Assembly (NCBI GenBank): GCA_036250195.1
Contig: JAVHZZ010000005.1
Coordinates: 184,026,448 to 184,090,447 of the forward strand
DNA length: 64,000 bases
Source of the DNA: Mixophyes australis
Lineage: Eukaryota; Chordata; Amphibia; Anura; Limnodynastidae
Direction: 5' to 3'
The position numbers and the translations under genes were made by a program. Position 1 is the first letter of the stretch, and each line of letters starts with the position of its first letter. Below the pieces are notes generated by a model. It saw only the letters and a list, made by a program, of their open reading frames with translations, was not told where the DNA came from and ran no database searches. Below, in pieces: positions 1 to 10,577 of this stretch.

Positions 1-518
1 TAATTATAGTTTTTGAACTAACGGAAATTTTAAGATATGCATCATGAATAAATGTACATTGTTCATTGTTAACCTAACAGTCCATTGCAGCCCTGTTAAA
101 AAGTAAAGCATTAACACATAAAGACAATCTACATCTTTAAGACAATGTAGAATCTAATGCAAGTCAGCAAACTGAGACTGCAGGTATTTAAGCTTCTGTG
201 ACATCACTGGGAGTGCTGCTTTATATGAAAGCACCAGTCTACACCACATAGAGCAATTCTACCTAGCTCTCAGTCATTGCTTGCCTGTTTACAGAAGAAC
301 TTCCCTCCAAACATGGCAAATTGCTGCATAGAGATGAACAAGAGCATAAACACTTCAATTGTTTTATATATGTTTTTCATAACAGTATTACACAATCTTT
401 GCTATATATGAATGCCAAAGCCCTAATCAATGTTGCAATGCTGAAAGAAGTGTATTTTGAAAGACTGCACATGATAACAAAGTGCAAGTTCTGTTAATGT
501 TTAATAAGAAGAAAATAT
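1..518. other. No recognisable feature (5' flank)
   Basis: AT-rich DNA with scattered stops in all frames. I see no gene, RNA or repeat that I can name. Confidence 0.6.
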
Positions 519-1517
519 TTAGGGCTAGATTTACTATCAGGCGTGTTTGTATACCCGCCGACTTTCGGCGGATTTGGCGGCGGTTTAGCCATCGCCGGAT
601 TTACTAAGGCTAAACCCGCCGTCCAAACGGCCAAAAATGATGTTTCCAAACCCGCCTCTGTATACATCGCCATGACGGTTTCAACAATGTTCAACATACA
701 AACAGCCGGATTTACTATTAGGGGGTTTATAAAGCCGCCGGAAAACCGCCATTCAATAGACCAAAATGAAAGCGCTGCTTGTGAGCGGCGAGATTGCTCA
801 AACAGTGTGCTGTTTCAGATATTTGGGCAATCAGAACAGAAGGAAAAGGGCCATTTCATGTACAAAGTTTTTTACTTTGGGATTGTATATGTTAAAAGGC
901 CAGTGTCTTGTAATTGCAGTGTTGTTTTGGTTTCTTTTTCTCTTGTGTCTTCCCACCATGCAATTTATTTACTGATTTAGTAGAGGTGTGTTATAGCGTA
1001 CCTTTGTACTTTGGTAAACTAGGTTCAGGTTACTAGAATAATCGGGTTGTGTGGCTATGTATGCACCTGAAAAGGGGTCTGAAATTATCCTGGCTGGCTG
1101 TTTGATACATAATCTAGCAATACATCAACTTACCCCACCGATTATTGCAGTAGACAGTGAAGAAGAAGGGGTCCGTGTCACATGGTGATGTGCAGAGCAC
1201 AGAGGGCGGAAGGGAGATTAGAGACCGTCTAATTGCAAACTACTTTACGTGTAAGTACATAGTATGAAAAATATTTTTTCCTCAAAAATGTGTTTTATGT
1301 GAGTGCAATTTTAGTATTTTATTGTAAAATTTTTGTAAATTGGAACCTTTAAAAACAGGATAGTGTGTACTCCTCATGTGGTAAATATGAACATCCCTGG
1401 AATGTGACAGTCAGAGGTCAATGTTTACGTGAAATTAGTGCATAGTTGTTAAAAAATCAGTATACTCTTGTTTAATGTGCAGAAAAGAAAGACTGACACA
1501 ATAGAAATTTAACTGCA

Positions 1518-1523
1518 TTTATT
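1518..1523 (-). terminator. AATAAA polyadenylation signal of the Harbinger Myb gene
   Basis: AATAAA on the minus strand lies 75 bases after the stop codon of the C-terminal exon, as expected for the 3' end of this gene. A second AATAA-rich patch lies at 1531-1540. Confidence 0.5.
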
Positions 1524-1597
1524 GCAGAACACAATAAATAAAAACGTATAATGGTTATAGAAACTTGACAAAACATTAATAAATAACAAACATTGTG

Positions 1598-2182
1598 CTA
1601 GCGATGCCTTTTTGCAGGCATATCGCTATGCTTGGTGCCACTCTCTCCCCTCCCTCGCCCACCCCTGGTGCGAGCACCTCTCCTTGGAGGAGTACTCTGT
1701 AGAGATGTGGTAGGCGTACTAGCGGCACTGGTGGAGGCCGATGAAAAAGGGGCCGGCAAGCGGGCAATCAGTTCCTGCTGGAGTTGGCCTGCCAGCCGGA
1801 TAACATTGGTATTCCCCTCGCGAATGGAGCAATGCATGGCGTCCACAGACCCAGACATTTGGGCCAGCTGCACATTCGTCTGCTCCAAAGCGCTTGCCAG
1901 CCGGTTTATTGCAGCAGGGATTTGGCTAGTGGAGCGGTGTATTCGCCTCAACTGGGCCGCAATTTGTGCCATGTGCCCAGTTTGCCTGTCCATGAACAAT
2001 GTCTGTTGCTGCTGGAATGCGCCAATAGACAGCGCCATTTCTCTGGCTGGGTCCATAGTTTCAGGTGCAGGTTGGTGGTGTGATGGTTCAGCAGGGCCAG
2101 GTGAAACTTCCTGGAGGCCAGACACAGGGGCATCCACTGTTACCAGGGTGATGGTTGTTAGATCCTCTGGCTCAGGGGACAT
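1598..2182 (-). CDS. Harbinger Myb-like protein, C-terminal exon
   Basis: An open frame of about 194 codons with the stop at 1598-1600. It opens with an acidic, Pro-rich part (MSPEPEDLTTITLV), then a Gln-rich stretch (FQQQQTLFMDRQ), a helical, probably coiled-coil part (INRLASALEQTNVQLAQMSG), and an Arg/Gly-rich tail ending KRHR. This is the usual architecture of the C-terminal half of Harbinger Myb-like proteins, thought to mediate self-association or transposase contact. An acceptor AG lies just upstream (complement of about 2199-2200), and the frame is open from there (AESLEMSPEP). That acceptor is phase 0 whereas exon 2 ends in phase 1, so either a small exon is missed between 2200 and 2690 or this copy has a frame-breaking indel. 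Confidence 0.7.
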   Translation of the reverse strand: MSPEPEDLTTITLVTVDAPVSGLQEVSPGPAEPSHHQPAPETMDPAREMALSIGAFQQQQTLFMDRQTGHMAQIAAQLRRIHRSTSQIPAAINRLASALEQTNVQLAQMSGSVDAMHCSIREGNTNVIRLAGQLQQELIARLPAPFSSASTSAASTPTTSLQSTPPRRGARTRGGRGRGESGTKHSDMPAKRHR

Positions 2183-2429
2183 TTCCAGGGACTCCGCCTG
2201 AGGTGGCTAGTATGAAGAGGGCCCTGTGTATGAAAAATGATGGTAAGTATATAGTATATAATATGTTTGTATATTGCATTCTGAACACTGGATAGGAAAG
2301 AATATTCTTTAGCAACTACAGATTCTTTCACAATGTTTGCATTCCTGATTTCTATGCTACCTGCTTACGGATGCACTTATTATCCTTTAATACCCATTAT
2401 CCTTTGGACTGTGTAGTACATGCTGGGTT

Positions 2430-2586
2430 ATTTTGACTAAACTGCATGCTATAAAAAGTGGAGATGTTGCCAATAGCAACCAATCAGATTTTAGCTGTCA
2501 TTTAGTTGAATGCAATAAATAAAGTAAAGGTATATTCTGATGGGTTTCTATAGGCAACATATCAGTTTAGTAAAATGTAGCCCTAA
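2430..2586. mobile_element. Diverged X-box MITE inside the Harbinger intron
   Basis: Reads like the palindromic MITE seen intact at 33184, 37716, 52375 and 53935: a GACTAAACTGC start, GGAGATGTTGCCAATAGCAACC, CAATCAGATTTTAGCTGTCA, and a returning arm ending CAGTTTAGTAAAATGTAGCCC. It lies between the last two Myb exons, so it is either an insertion in the intron or part of the family sequence. Confidence 0.6.
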
Positions 2587-2692
2587 CTTCTCATTGCAAA
2601 CAATAAAAAGTAAAAAAAAAAACATTGACAGCAACATTTGCACAGAAAATCAAGTAACTCCTTTATTTCTCTCCTAAACAGAAATCACGCAC

Positions 2693-2776
2693 CTGCTTGC
2701 TCGTCTGTGCCCGAATCTCTCGCTGAAGGTGGAGGTGTAGGTCTGGCACTGGGACTGAACTGCGGTCCTGGCGATT
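2693..2776 (-). CDS. Harbinger Myb-like protein, probable exon 2
   Basis: A short 84-nt exon between an AG acceptor (complement of 2777-2778) and a GTGCGT donor (complement of 2687-2692). Joined to exon 1 in phase 1 it continues the protein with a Pro/Ser-rich linker: ESPGPQFSPSARPTPPPSAR, then DSGTDEQAG. This composition fits the low-complexity linker between the Myb-like head and the C-terminal coiled region. The exon is predicted from splice sites and frame only. It ends in phase 1, which does not fit the next recognisable coding block. Confidence 0.6.
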
Positions 2777-2960
2777 CTGGATGTATTAGAAAAAGCATAC
2801 AATGTATTTCCAGAAAAAAACAATTTCCAAATATACTGTTTATTGCACAAACGTGTTTGCAATTTTTGTTTTTTTTTTACTATGAGAAAAAAAAAACTTT
2901 ACAAACTATTAGAGGCAAAAATACACTTTGCAAAACCACAAAAAAAAAAAAAACGTTTGC

Positions 2961-3060
2961 AAAGAGAAAAGCAGTTTTAAAAAGAGAAAAGCAGTTTTAA
3001 AAAGAGAAAAGCAGTTTTAAAAAGAGAAAAGCAGTTTTAAAAATAAATAAATAAATAAAT
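2961..3060. repeat. 20-bp tandem repeat (four units) plus AAAT run
   Basis: Four near-identical 20-bp units of AAAGAGAAAAGCAGTTTTAA at 2961-3040, followed by an (AAAT)n run. It lies in the first intron of the Harbinger Myb gene. Confidence 0.9.
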
Positions 3061-3095
3061 AATTACTGTTAGAGTAAAATATGCAAATAACTCAC

Positions 3096-3600
3096 CAACT
3101 ACTTGTCCAAAAGAGGGCGAATCCGTGTCTTGGACGTTTATCCCCTCGACAATCTCTGCCGGCATTATCTGTCGCAGCTCCTCCTCGTACGTTGTGTACT
3201 CAATACGAAGAGGGGGGCCACCACCCGTGCGCCTGGTTGCCCTCTTTTCCTGGGCCATCTTCTCTTTCAGCCTCCTTTTTATATCCAAAAACCGCTTGCG
3301 GCAGTGCGCCACTGTCCTCTTTAGTGGGCCCACTGCGTTCACGGCATCACAGACACGCCCCCACAATTGGTGACGCCGCCTTAGAGGAGTCCGGGCTGCC
3401 AGGTTGCCTAGTATGACCTCATAACAGGGAACGATATTGTGCACCAACACACAATTCTCATCATGTGAGAAGCGCACATTCCTCCCTGTCTTGGTCTTCC
3501 TGCCCTGACCTGTCTCCTCAACCTCTCCCTCTCCCTCCTCTGACCCCTCAACCTCCATCTCCCTCTCCTCAGCCTGTTCTCCCCTCCTATCTCTGGACAT
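3096..3600 (-). CDS. Harbinger Myb/SANT-like protein, exon 1
   Basis: First exon of the transposon's own DNA-binding protein. The start codon (complement of 3598-3600) is followed by a very acidic stretch rich in Glu (about residues 7-30), then a basic linker and a trihelix/Myb-type domain at about residues 38-120. The domain starts at RNVRFSHDENCVLVHNIV, holds its tryptophan in HQLWGRVCDAVNAVG and ends in a basic helix with KRFLDIKRRLKEKM. A conserved tail follows (GGGPPLRIEYTTYEEELRQI). In the family this protein binds the transposon ends and brings the transposase to the nucleus. The reading frame runs on past a good splice donor, GTGAGT (complement of 3090-3095), so I end the exon at 3096 in phase 1. 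Frame is intact throughout. Confidence 0.82.
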
Positions 3601-3934
3601 AATGACAAATAAATGTCAAACACACAAAACACAGAAAGACTTACAAACACAAAAGACAAACTACACTAAGTACAGACACACTCTCAACACAGTCACACAC
3701 AAGTAACACAGACAAAGGACAAGTCAAATACCAAAAAAACAATACAGAAAATAAAAGAGAAAATAAATGTACAAAACAGAAAAATACCACAGGACTACTC
3801 ACACTTCAATCAGATATCGCTCCACCAATCCACCAAACTCCAACTCTCACCAACTCACAGCAAACCACTATCCTCCAAACTCCTCTCACAAAACTCCTCA
3901 AACCCCTATCAAAGAAAAAGTGTCAGGCCAGTGG

Positions 3935-3943
3935 TTTATATAG
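3935..3943 (-). promoter_or_regulatory. TATA box of the Harbinger Myb gene
   Basis: The minus strand reads CTATATAAACC here, about 335 bases upstream of the start codon at 3600 and inside the transposon. No other TATA-like site lies nearer in a comparable setting. The start site is inferred at roughly 3905-3915. Confidence 0.5.
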
Positions 3944-4243
3944 GGCTTGTGATGTCAAATCTCCTGAGTTTGAAAATAGCCAATAGTAACAGGCCAGGAG
4001 ACAGGTGTAATTTTCAAAAAAACCGCCTTTACACAAAAGCGCCGTCATTTAAAGCAAAAGCGCCATGTTCTATTCAAAGCCGCCGGCGGCTTTGAGCATT
4101 ACATCCCGCCGTGACATCGCCGGCGGCTTCAAATTGAAGCTGATATGCGCCCATTAGTAAATCCGGCTGTTTGCAATGCAAACCCGCCGGAAAACCGCCG
4201 CGATGCATGGCGGCTTCAAGCCTGATAGTAAATCTAGCCCTTA

Positions 4244-5810
4244 GTCTCCAAGTAGCACATGGGATATACAAGAGATGCACATACAAGAGATGATAAAGTA
4301 TTGTATACAAGCACATAAAAGAGATGATAAAGTATTGTATTAGTTTGCTTAAATTATTTTTTTAATGGTGGTCCTACCAATAATAGTATAAGTCCATATG
4401 CAGGACTTATGTCCTTACTGGCTGGGTTGAGAATAAAAGCAATATGCTGGACTTTCTAGCCAAATTCTGTTAGAAATTCTGTTATAGTCACTTTTTTCAG
4501 AACTAAGATGCTTTGGTCCCTATATTTTATTACATTGCTTATGTTGGAAAATGTATTAGAAGCCCATAAACTCTACTAACGGTTTGCTAATAAGCATCTT
4601 TTGAAAAATAGTTATTTTTTTAACAGTAGCCTCAACGGAATAGATTAGTGCTCTCAGTCCTAAGGTTTAACGTCCATTACATGCAAGCTACTCTGTTGTG
4701 TCCATCTTCAGAGGCTCCCACAGTGTGTTGAGCAACTGGGATATGAAAATTGCCACGATAAAATCACCTGTCAAAACTGTCTGAATGACTTGTCGAAACC
4801 GGTGAGCAGATCATTATACCAAACAAATAATACATATAAATTCTGAGCTGGAAAACTGCAAACACCACAAAATCAAGTTCAAGGACGTTTGAAGTGAAAA
4901 CAGTGACATTCCAAACACCAGTCATCCTTAGTCCCTTATACTAATCATGGATGCAAAATAAGACTTTATTCTTACATGGCCGTTGTAATTAATTCCAAAA
5001 CATGTAATTTTCACATGAAAAGCCTCAATTCTCACTAGCTAAGAAAATTCTTCTGTTTACCATAACAGTTCATTGATGGCACTTTGATTCACTTTATTGA
5101 TATTGTCTATCAGGTCTGTTTACTAAGACATGGCAATAGGGCTATCACTATCATATAGCTGCGATATAAAACAACCTATCACATGATTTATCATTAAACT
5201 CTTAGCAACGCAGTAATACTGGTCATAGCAGTAAGGCTTTATTAACATGCGTGAGCCTGAAAAGCTTTCAGTTTCAACAAGTGACAAAAATAAAATAAAT
5301 TAAAAATAGTTAAAAGAAATTTTACATTTTTTTTAAACCTACTGACTAATGAAAAACTATTACACTATCTCTGGGGAATCCTAGTGGGTTAGTGCCAGCG
5401 ATAGCACTGCAATTGCCGACAGGGGGTACCTCCTGCAATAGCAGTGCTAAGTGGAAGACCTGTTTCTGTTCTTGCTTGTCTCTGATGATCAACAAGCCTG
5501 TTAAGCTTGTGTTTATTATATATAAATTAACTATACAGAGATACATATTGTACATTGATACATGGTTTAGCTATCCACCTGCTGTTAGAGCCCAGAACAG
5601 AAAAGTAGTATGCAATGGGTATTATCCCGGTTTGGTATGCATACAAGTAATTAATTACATAAAGGAACTTCAATTGAAGGTCTCCATACTTCAGAAACAC
5701 TTTCTAGTATGTTATTAAATATAATATTCTTACCATCAGACTTCTATCTACAAACAAAAGCCCAAGCTGACTTTCAGATTTGAAAAACTCATATTTTATT
5801 ATATACACTG
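4244..5810. other. Mostly unique AT-rich DNA; small duplication at 4283-4341
   Basis: A block around AAGAGATGATAAAGTATTGTAT occurs twice in a row at about 4283-4341. Otherwise I see no gene or named repeat. Confidence 0.5.
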
Positions 5811-5811
5811 G

Positions 5812-5845
5812 GCCTGATTCATTAAGGCATGCAAAAGGAACGTGT
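5812..5845 (+). repeat. Fragment of the GGGCCTGATTCATTAAGG MITE end
   Basis: GGGCCTGATTCATTAAGGCA matches the terminal repeat of the MITE copies at 13629, 16187, 44293 and 62107. No second end is found. A solo LTR lies 50 bases downstream. Confidence 0.6.
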
Positions 5846-5985
5846 TCAACTAGATGAGAATATGAAGAAATGTCTCTTGTTGAATATGGGTGTGTTACGA
5901 GCCGCCGCGGCTCGCTTCCTGGGTCCTCTGGCGTCCCGGCCGTCACCTTGATGACCGGGACATCATTTCCAGTTCCTGGCCGGCC

Positions 5986-5999
5986 GTTGCCAAGGCAAC
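5986..5999. promoter_or_regulatory. RFX-type X-box palindrome in the solo LTR
   Basis: GTTGCCAAGGCAAC is a perfect palindrome that fits the RFX consensus GTNRCC-(0-3)-RGYAAC on both half sites. Confidence 0.6.
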
Positions 6000-6049
6000 G
6001 GTCCGACGCTTCTAATCTGGCGCTGCGTCCCGGCAGTACTAGTGGCCGG

Positions 6050-6059
6050 GCGCATGCGC
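6050..6059. promoter_or_regulatory. NRF1-type palindrome in the solo LTR
   Basis: GCGCATGCGC matches the NRF1 core palindrome. It lies 51 bases after the X-box, in the GC-rich part of the LTR, where a promoter could lie. Confidence 0.5.
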
Positions 6060-6531
6060 GCAATTTAACACAGCCTGTGGGCTGATTAATTTAATAAGTA
6101 TGGGGGCTGTGTGAGACTCAGAGCTAGGCTCTGATTGGTGGCTTGTGGTATTTAGGGCAGTGAGGTCTGCAGCCTCACTGCCGGTTATAGTGTTCTGCCC
6201 TCAGTGTTCTGCCCGGAGGTCCGTGTTTTGACCTCTGCTTGTTCCTGGACCTGAGAACCTTCTCTTCTGACCTTGACCTTTTTGCCTGGATTCCGGATTC
6301 TGCTTCTTTGCCTGTGTGTCTGACCCTTCGCTTGTCCCTAGATTTTTGTATCTGTGCTAGTGACCTTTGACCTTGGATTCCCTCTTCACTACAGCCCACC
6401 AATTACTCCACTCCTGGGTGCTCCTCTAAGTCAGTATACGTTACTCGACCCTCGGTCGGCGCGCAGCCAAGTCTGTCCCCACCACTAGGGGCTCCAGCGA
6501 ACACCGGGCCTTGGGAGTTCCTAACAGGGTG

Positions 6532-7917
6532 TAAGTACGTTCTGCATACACGGCACTTGAGACAGACACAACACACTGCTGGATACATACAATACAAAGT
6601 CCCAGCAGAACATACAGGAGAAAAAAAGTATTTAGTTATTGTCACCTGTTCATAATATAGTCATTAATGAAAAACAATATATTAAAAAAAAAAATTTATT
6701 TATCACAATGTAATCAATGTCTAGTGTACATAAAAAGCATTTTATCGTTTCTCATGATTGCAAACACATGTCCTAGCATGCATACACAACCATCATCACT
6801 ATCACTCAACTATTTTACCTAGCCTGTAGCTGGTGCAAGTGATACAACTGGAAAGCATGTACCTGAGAGATGCCCAAAGCTTTAATCTGACGCTGCTGCA
6901 TGCACTCGAGCTTGACATGCCCTTACTGTACATTGACTACATGCATATGCCCATCCCCTTCCCTATACCGCCCATGAAATTGTTGCCTGTCTTATGCGTC
7001 CTATGTGCTTGAAGATGAATTGCATACATTTGGGTTCTCTGGTGTATAGTTCGCAAAATACGGCAAGTATCGGCATTTACGTTCCTTAATAAAGAAGGCT
7101 TAGTATGTCTTAGATAAAGATAGCAAAAAAAACAATAGTTTAAAATCAATATGGTTCAATTAGTCAACAGGCAATGTAATTAATATATTCGGCATAAAAC
7201 ATGTATAATGAAAGCTACTTTGCCACAAACTTAGCACTCAACCAGATCCAGTAGTTGAACTGACAGTAACATATGTGAGAACAATGGTGCAAATCCAGAT
7301 CTAAGTGTGCAAATAAATCAATAGGATTTTTATATCAATATAAAACATTCACAGCTAACCATTGTAATAGTATCTAAACTAATATATTTATGTTCTTAAA
7401 CCAATCTAAACAATGAACAAATAAATTTTTTAGAACATGTAAGAAATTAAGCAAATGCTAGGCCTCTCCTATTTCATACCTTCCAACAATCTCAATTGGT
7501 AAATTGGGATGAAACAGATCACACCACTAATTGAATCAGATCACATTGTCTATCTGGTCAAAATCCCAGCCATATACAGTGAAGCCATACTCATTTCATC
7601 TTTTAAATGGGACTGTTGGCTGGTCTGCTATTTTTCTTCTTTTAAGACTAGCACTGGAAGACTAACTCCAACATTATGAGATCTAACAACATAACTAGTA
7701 AAGAGTGCAGTAAGAATATAAGTGATGAAATCTACTTCAGGAGCAAGTATTTTTTTTAAATATTTTCATCCAGTCAAAGAATTATCTTTGGCATGTTCGG
7801 CAGAAAAATGGTTGATAATATTTAAAGTGTAAAAATTAGGTAAATCAACTGTGAAACTTATAGATTGTATATGAGAAAAATGGAACGGGGAGATCAGAGA
7901 AAGGAAAGCTATATAGT
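6532..7917. other. No recognisable feature
   Basis: AT-rich DNA with short A-runs. I see no gene, RNA or named repeat. Confidence 0.5.
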
Positions 7918-8313
7918 TGTAAGGAATTACTTTGATATTTGCACCTCCAACCACTAGAGGTTCCTATATTTGTAAACTTGCCCTTAGATTTGCCCTATTC
8001 CAAGATGGCCATTATGACATCAAAGAGAAACCAACTTGGAACCTGTTTCCTGTTTGGGCCTATAAAAGGCACTTCCTGGATCAGACATGTCCTTGAGTAT
8101 TCTGCCTCCTCAGCTCCTGCTACTTGCTATTCTTCCTTGCATCCCTGACTAACCACCTGTGTACTGACCCAGTTAACGTCTGACTAACCACCTGTGTACC
8201 GACCCGGCTAACGTCTGACTACCCGCTTGTGTACTGACCCGGCAAACGTCTGACTATTCACTGTATGTCTGTTTGCCCATTGGCCTTCAGATAATACCAC
8301 CAGTATCGTTACA
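7918..8313 (+). mobile_element. LTR-like sequence with TATA box and 35-bp repeats
   Basis: Starts TGTAAGG and ends CGTTACA (TGTAA/TTACA inverted ends). A TATA box (CCTATAAAAGG, about 8059-8069) is followed by a TC-rich leader, as in LTR promoters. The 3' half holds three 35-bp units from 8145 with the motif CCTGTGTAC(T/C)GACCCGGC, also present in the Gypsy LTR at 17869. A 5-bp duplication is not clear (ATAGT against GTTGT), so the exact ends are uncertain. Confidence 0.55.
8145..8249 (+). repeat. 35-bp tandem repeat, three units
   Basis: Units start at 8145, 8180 and 8215 with CTGACTA(A/C)CC and share GACCC(A/G)G. They lie in the U5-like part of the LTR. Confidence 0.85.
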
Positions 8314-9144
8314 GTTGTACAGAGTATGCTGAGTTTATTAGTGGAAGACACTAATAAAATCCTAGGATGTATGAGATGGGGGACAGATTGGCAATGAGCA
8401 AACATAAGTTTACCATTCAATACATCACCGGTTAGATTGCATTTTTAATATGAGGTACAGTTTAGGGCATCTGAATTAGCAAAGACATAGAAGAGAAATG
8501 TTTCCTAAATGTATTAACATAATAATTCAAGGAATAGAGGGATTAATGAAGTGCCTTCACAGGTGGCTTAGTAATGGCTACAAATATATTTAAAGTTAAT
8601 ACAAAGATTTGCCTGATAACATTGTTACACCGAGGACTGTCAAGGTGACAATTGAGTATTCACTTCGACTGTAGAAACTTCCACTGGAGGAAGAAAGCTT
8701 TCAGTAACAACAAAGGAAGGGATTTCTCACTGTTGGTGTTAGACTGTGGAATTCATTACCAGTAATGACAGACACACTGTTAGATATTTCAATAGGATTT
8801 GATGTTTTTTTTTTAACACTTAATGGTATCAGTAGTTATAATGAGCAAATTAAACAGTTGGGGTGATTGATTCAGGCAATTAACATGATTGCCTTGTAAA
8901 GGAGAAATTTTACCCCCGAGAGGTTAAATTGACAGACACCTCACAGTGGTTTTTTGTTTTTATCATTTGGATCAACAATTTAAGTGTAGAAATGGAAGGA
9001 CTTTCTTTTAGCTTTAAAAACAATGTTTCCTACATTTCATTATGTCAGGAGTTATCCCCCAATTTGAGAGTCTGCCTGATTGTCTGAATATATGTTTATA
9101 CCCACTATTATGATGCTCAGTTTGACATTGCCCTATGATGGATG
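8314..9144. other. No gene; possible old dispersed repeat at 8630-8850
   Basis: The stretch around GTGTTAGACTGTGGAATTCATTACC (about 8737-8761) resembles a dispersed repeat that I associate with frogs, but I cannot name it or find its ends. The rest is featureless. Confidence 0.3.
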
Positions 9145-9359
9145 ATATAAACTAGAGATGAGCCGAGACAGATCCGGGTATTCCCGCCAATTGCAAAACT
9201 GAAACCGAGGCTCTGAGTCATAATCCCGCTGTCGGATCTCGCGATACTCGGATCCTATAAATTCCCCGCTAGTCGCCGCCATCTTCACTCGGGCATTGAT
9301 CAGGGTAGAGGGAGGGTGTGTTAGGTGGTCCTCTGTAGCTACTATATCTCGTGCTGTTC

Positions 9360-9585
9360 AGTTCTGTGCTGTGCTGTGCTGTGCTCTGCTCAGTCCAGTG
9401 GTGCTGTGTCCTGTGCTCTGTCCTTCTGAGTTCAGTGGTGCTGCTGGGTCCTGTGCTGTGTCCTGTTCAGTCCAGTGGTGCTGTGTCCTGTGCTCTGTCC
9501 TTCTGAGTTCAGTGGTGCTGCTGGGTCCTGTGCTGTGTCCTGTTCAGTCCAGTGGTGCTGTGTCCTGTGCTCTGTCCTTCTAAGG
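9360..9585 (+). repeat. CTGTGCTGTGTCC-type tandem repeat in the hAT element
   Basis: Repeats of GTGCTGTGTCCTGTGCTCTG and GTTCAGTCCAGTGGTGCTG. One ~90-bp block occurs twice (about 9398-9484 and 9485-9571). It creates a spurious Cys/Val/Leu frame. Confidence 0.8.
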
Positions 9586-9698
9586 GCATTGTTATTTCCC
9601 CATTATTCCCAAATTATAAAAAATGTCAAAAAAAGTTATAAAAAAAATTACAAAAAAAGTAATTATAAAAAAAAAAAATATATCCCAAAACAATCCTA

Positions 9699-10110
9699 CA
9701 GTATAAGTCCATTGGTACTGCTATATTACAAAGTTCACTGATTCAGCAGTATAAGTCTAGTGGTACTGCTGTATTACAAAGTTCACTGATTTTGCAGTAT
9801 AAGTCCATCGGTACTGCTATATTACAAAGTTCACTCATTCTGCAGTATAAGTCCATTGGTACTGCTATATTACAAAGTTCACTCATTCTGCAGTATAAGT
9901 CCATTGGTACTGCAATATTACAAAGTTGACTCATTCTGCAGTATAAGTCCATTGGTACTGCAATATTACAAAGTTCACTTATTCTGCAGTATAAGTCCAG
10001 TGGTACTGCAATATTACAAAGTTCACTCATTCTGCAGTATAAGTCCATTGTTGTTACTGCCATATTACAAATTTCACTGATTCTGCAGTATAAGTCCAGT
10101 GGTACTGCTG
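9699..10110 (+). repeat. 48-bp minisatellite, about nine units
   Basis: The block CAGTATAAGTCCATTGGTAC starts at 9699, 9747, 9795, 9843 and onward at 48-bp steps. The last units carry small indels. It lies in the 5' leader of the hAT element. The minus-strand frame through it reads as a 16-residue protein repeat (MDLYCRMSELCNIAVP), because 48 is divisible by three. Confidence 0.95.
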
Positions 10111-10208
10111 TGTAACTCCAGTCCAGTGGTACTCTCCTGTGCCGCATATAATTTTTAAAGGCTTTGCCGAGTGTGTGTGGCTTCGGGGTACACTCTCTTG
10201 TGCTACAT

Positions 10209-10508
10209 ATAATGCAGAACAAAAATTTGGAGGATAAAGTAGGGAAAGATCAAGACCCACTTCCTCCTAATGCTGAAGCTGCTGCCAGTAGTCATGACAT
10301 AGACAATGAAATGCCATCAACGTCGTCTGGCAAGCCCGATGCCAAATATCCTAGTACAGGGCATATAAAATCTAAAAAGCCCAAGTTCAGTAAAAGTATC
10401 AAAAAGAGAAACTTAAAATCATCTGAGGAGAAACGTAAAGTTGCCAATATGCCATTTACGACTCACGCAGTGGCAAGGAACGGATTAGGCCCTGGCCCGT
10501 GTTCATGA
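10209..10508 (+). pseudogene. hAT element N-terminal reading frame, broken
   Basis: Frame starting MQNKNLEDKVGKDQDPLPPN with a Ser/Lys-rich, charged middle (KSKKPKFSKSIKKRN) and a stop at 10506-10508. I read it as the disordered N-terminal part of the hAT protein. A second frame at 10578-10922 continues the Thr/Ser/Pro-rich coding flavour and ends in Asp-rich residues, so a frameshift or lost intron separates them. No BED zinc finger is visible. The role is inferred from position in the element only. Confidence 0.45.
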
Positions 10509-10577
10509 CTAGTGGTTCAGCTTCACCCAAGGAACTAAGCCCTCCTCCCCCCCCCATACAAAAAATTTAAGAGAGTT

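Larger units (their letters stand above)
522..4240 (-). mobile_element. PIF/Harbinger DNA transposon, Myb-protein-only copy
   Basis: The two ends are perfect 20-bp inverted repeats: GGGCTAGATTTACTATCAGG at 522-541 and its complement at 4221-4240. Both are flanked by TTA (519-521 and 4241-4243), the 3-bp TWA duplication typical of PIF/Harbinger. Subterminal DNA is rich in CCGCC/GGCGG palindromes and repeats a GCCGGATTTACTA motif near both ends (about 592-606, 700-715 and 4152-4167). Autonomous Harbingers need a DDE transposase plus a Myb/SANT-like partner. Here only the partner is visible, on the minus strand; I see no transposase reading frame in the 3.7 kb. I infer a non-autonomous copy. The perfect repeats and duplication suggest a fairly recent insertion. 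Confidence 0.93.
5893..6526 (+). mobile_element. Solo LTR (probably Ty3/Gypsy-type), 634 bp
   Basis: Starts TGTTACGAG and ends CCTAACA, so it has TG...CA ends with the short inverted repeat TGTTA/TAACA. The 5-bp direct repeat GGGTG flanks it (5888-5892 and 6527-6531). No internal retrotransposon sequence is attached, as expected for a solo LTR left by recombination. The 5' third is GC-rich and carries strong binding-site palindromes. The orientation is inferred from the TC-rich downstream half, which resembles the U5-like parts of the LTRs at 7918 and 17869. Confidence 0.85.

Noticed and set aside
543..980. 145-codon plus-strand frame inside the Harbinger element
   Set aside because: Starts in the terminal repeat region and has no transposase or Myb feature. 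The coding strand of the element is the minus strand.
1632..2201. 189-codon plus-strand frame
   Set aside because: It is opposite the C-terminal Myb-protein exon, which has the family-like composition. A shadow frame.
9296..9741. Cys/Val/Leu/Ser-rich frames
   Set aside because: Translation of the CTGTGCTGTGTCC tandem repeat in the hAT leader.
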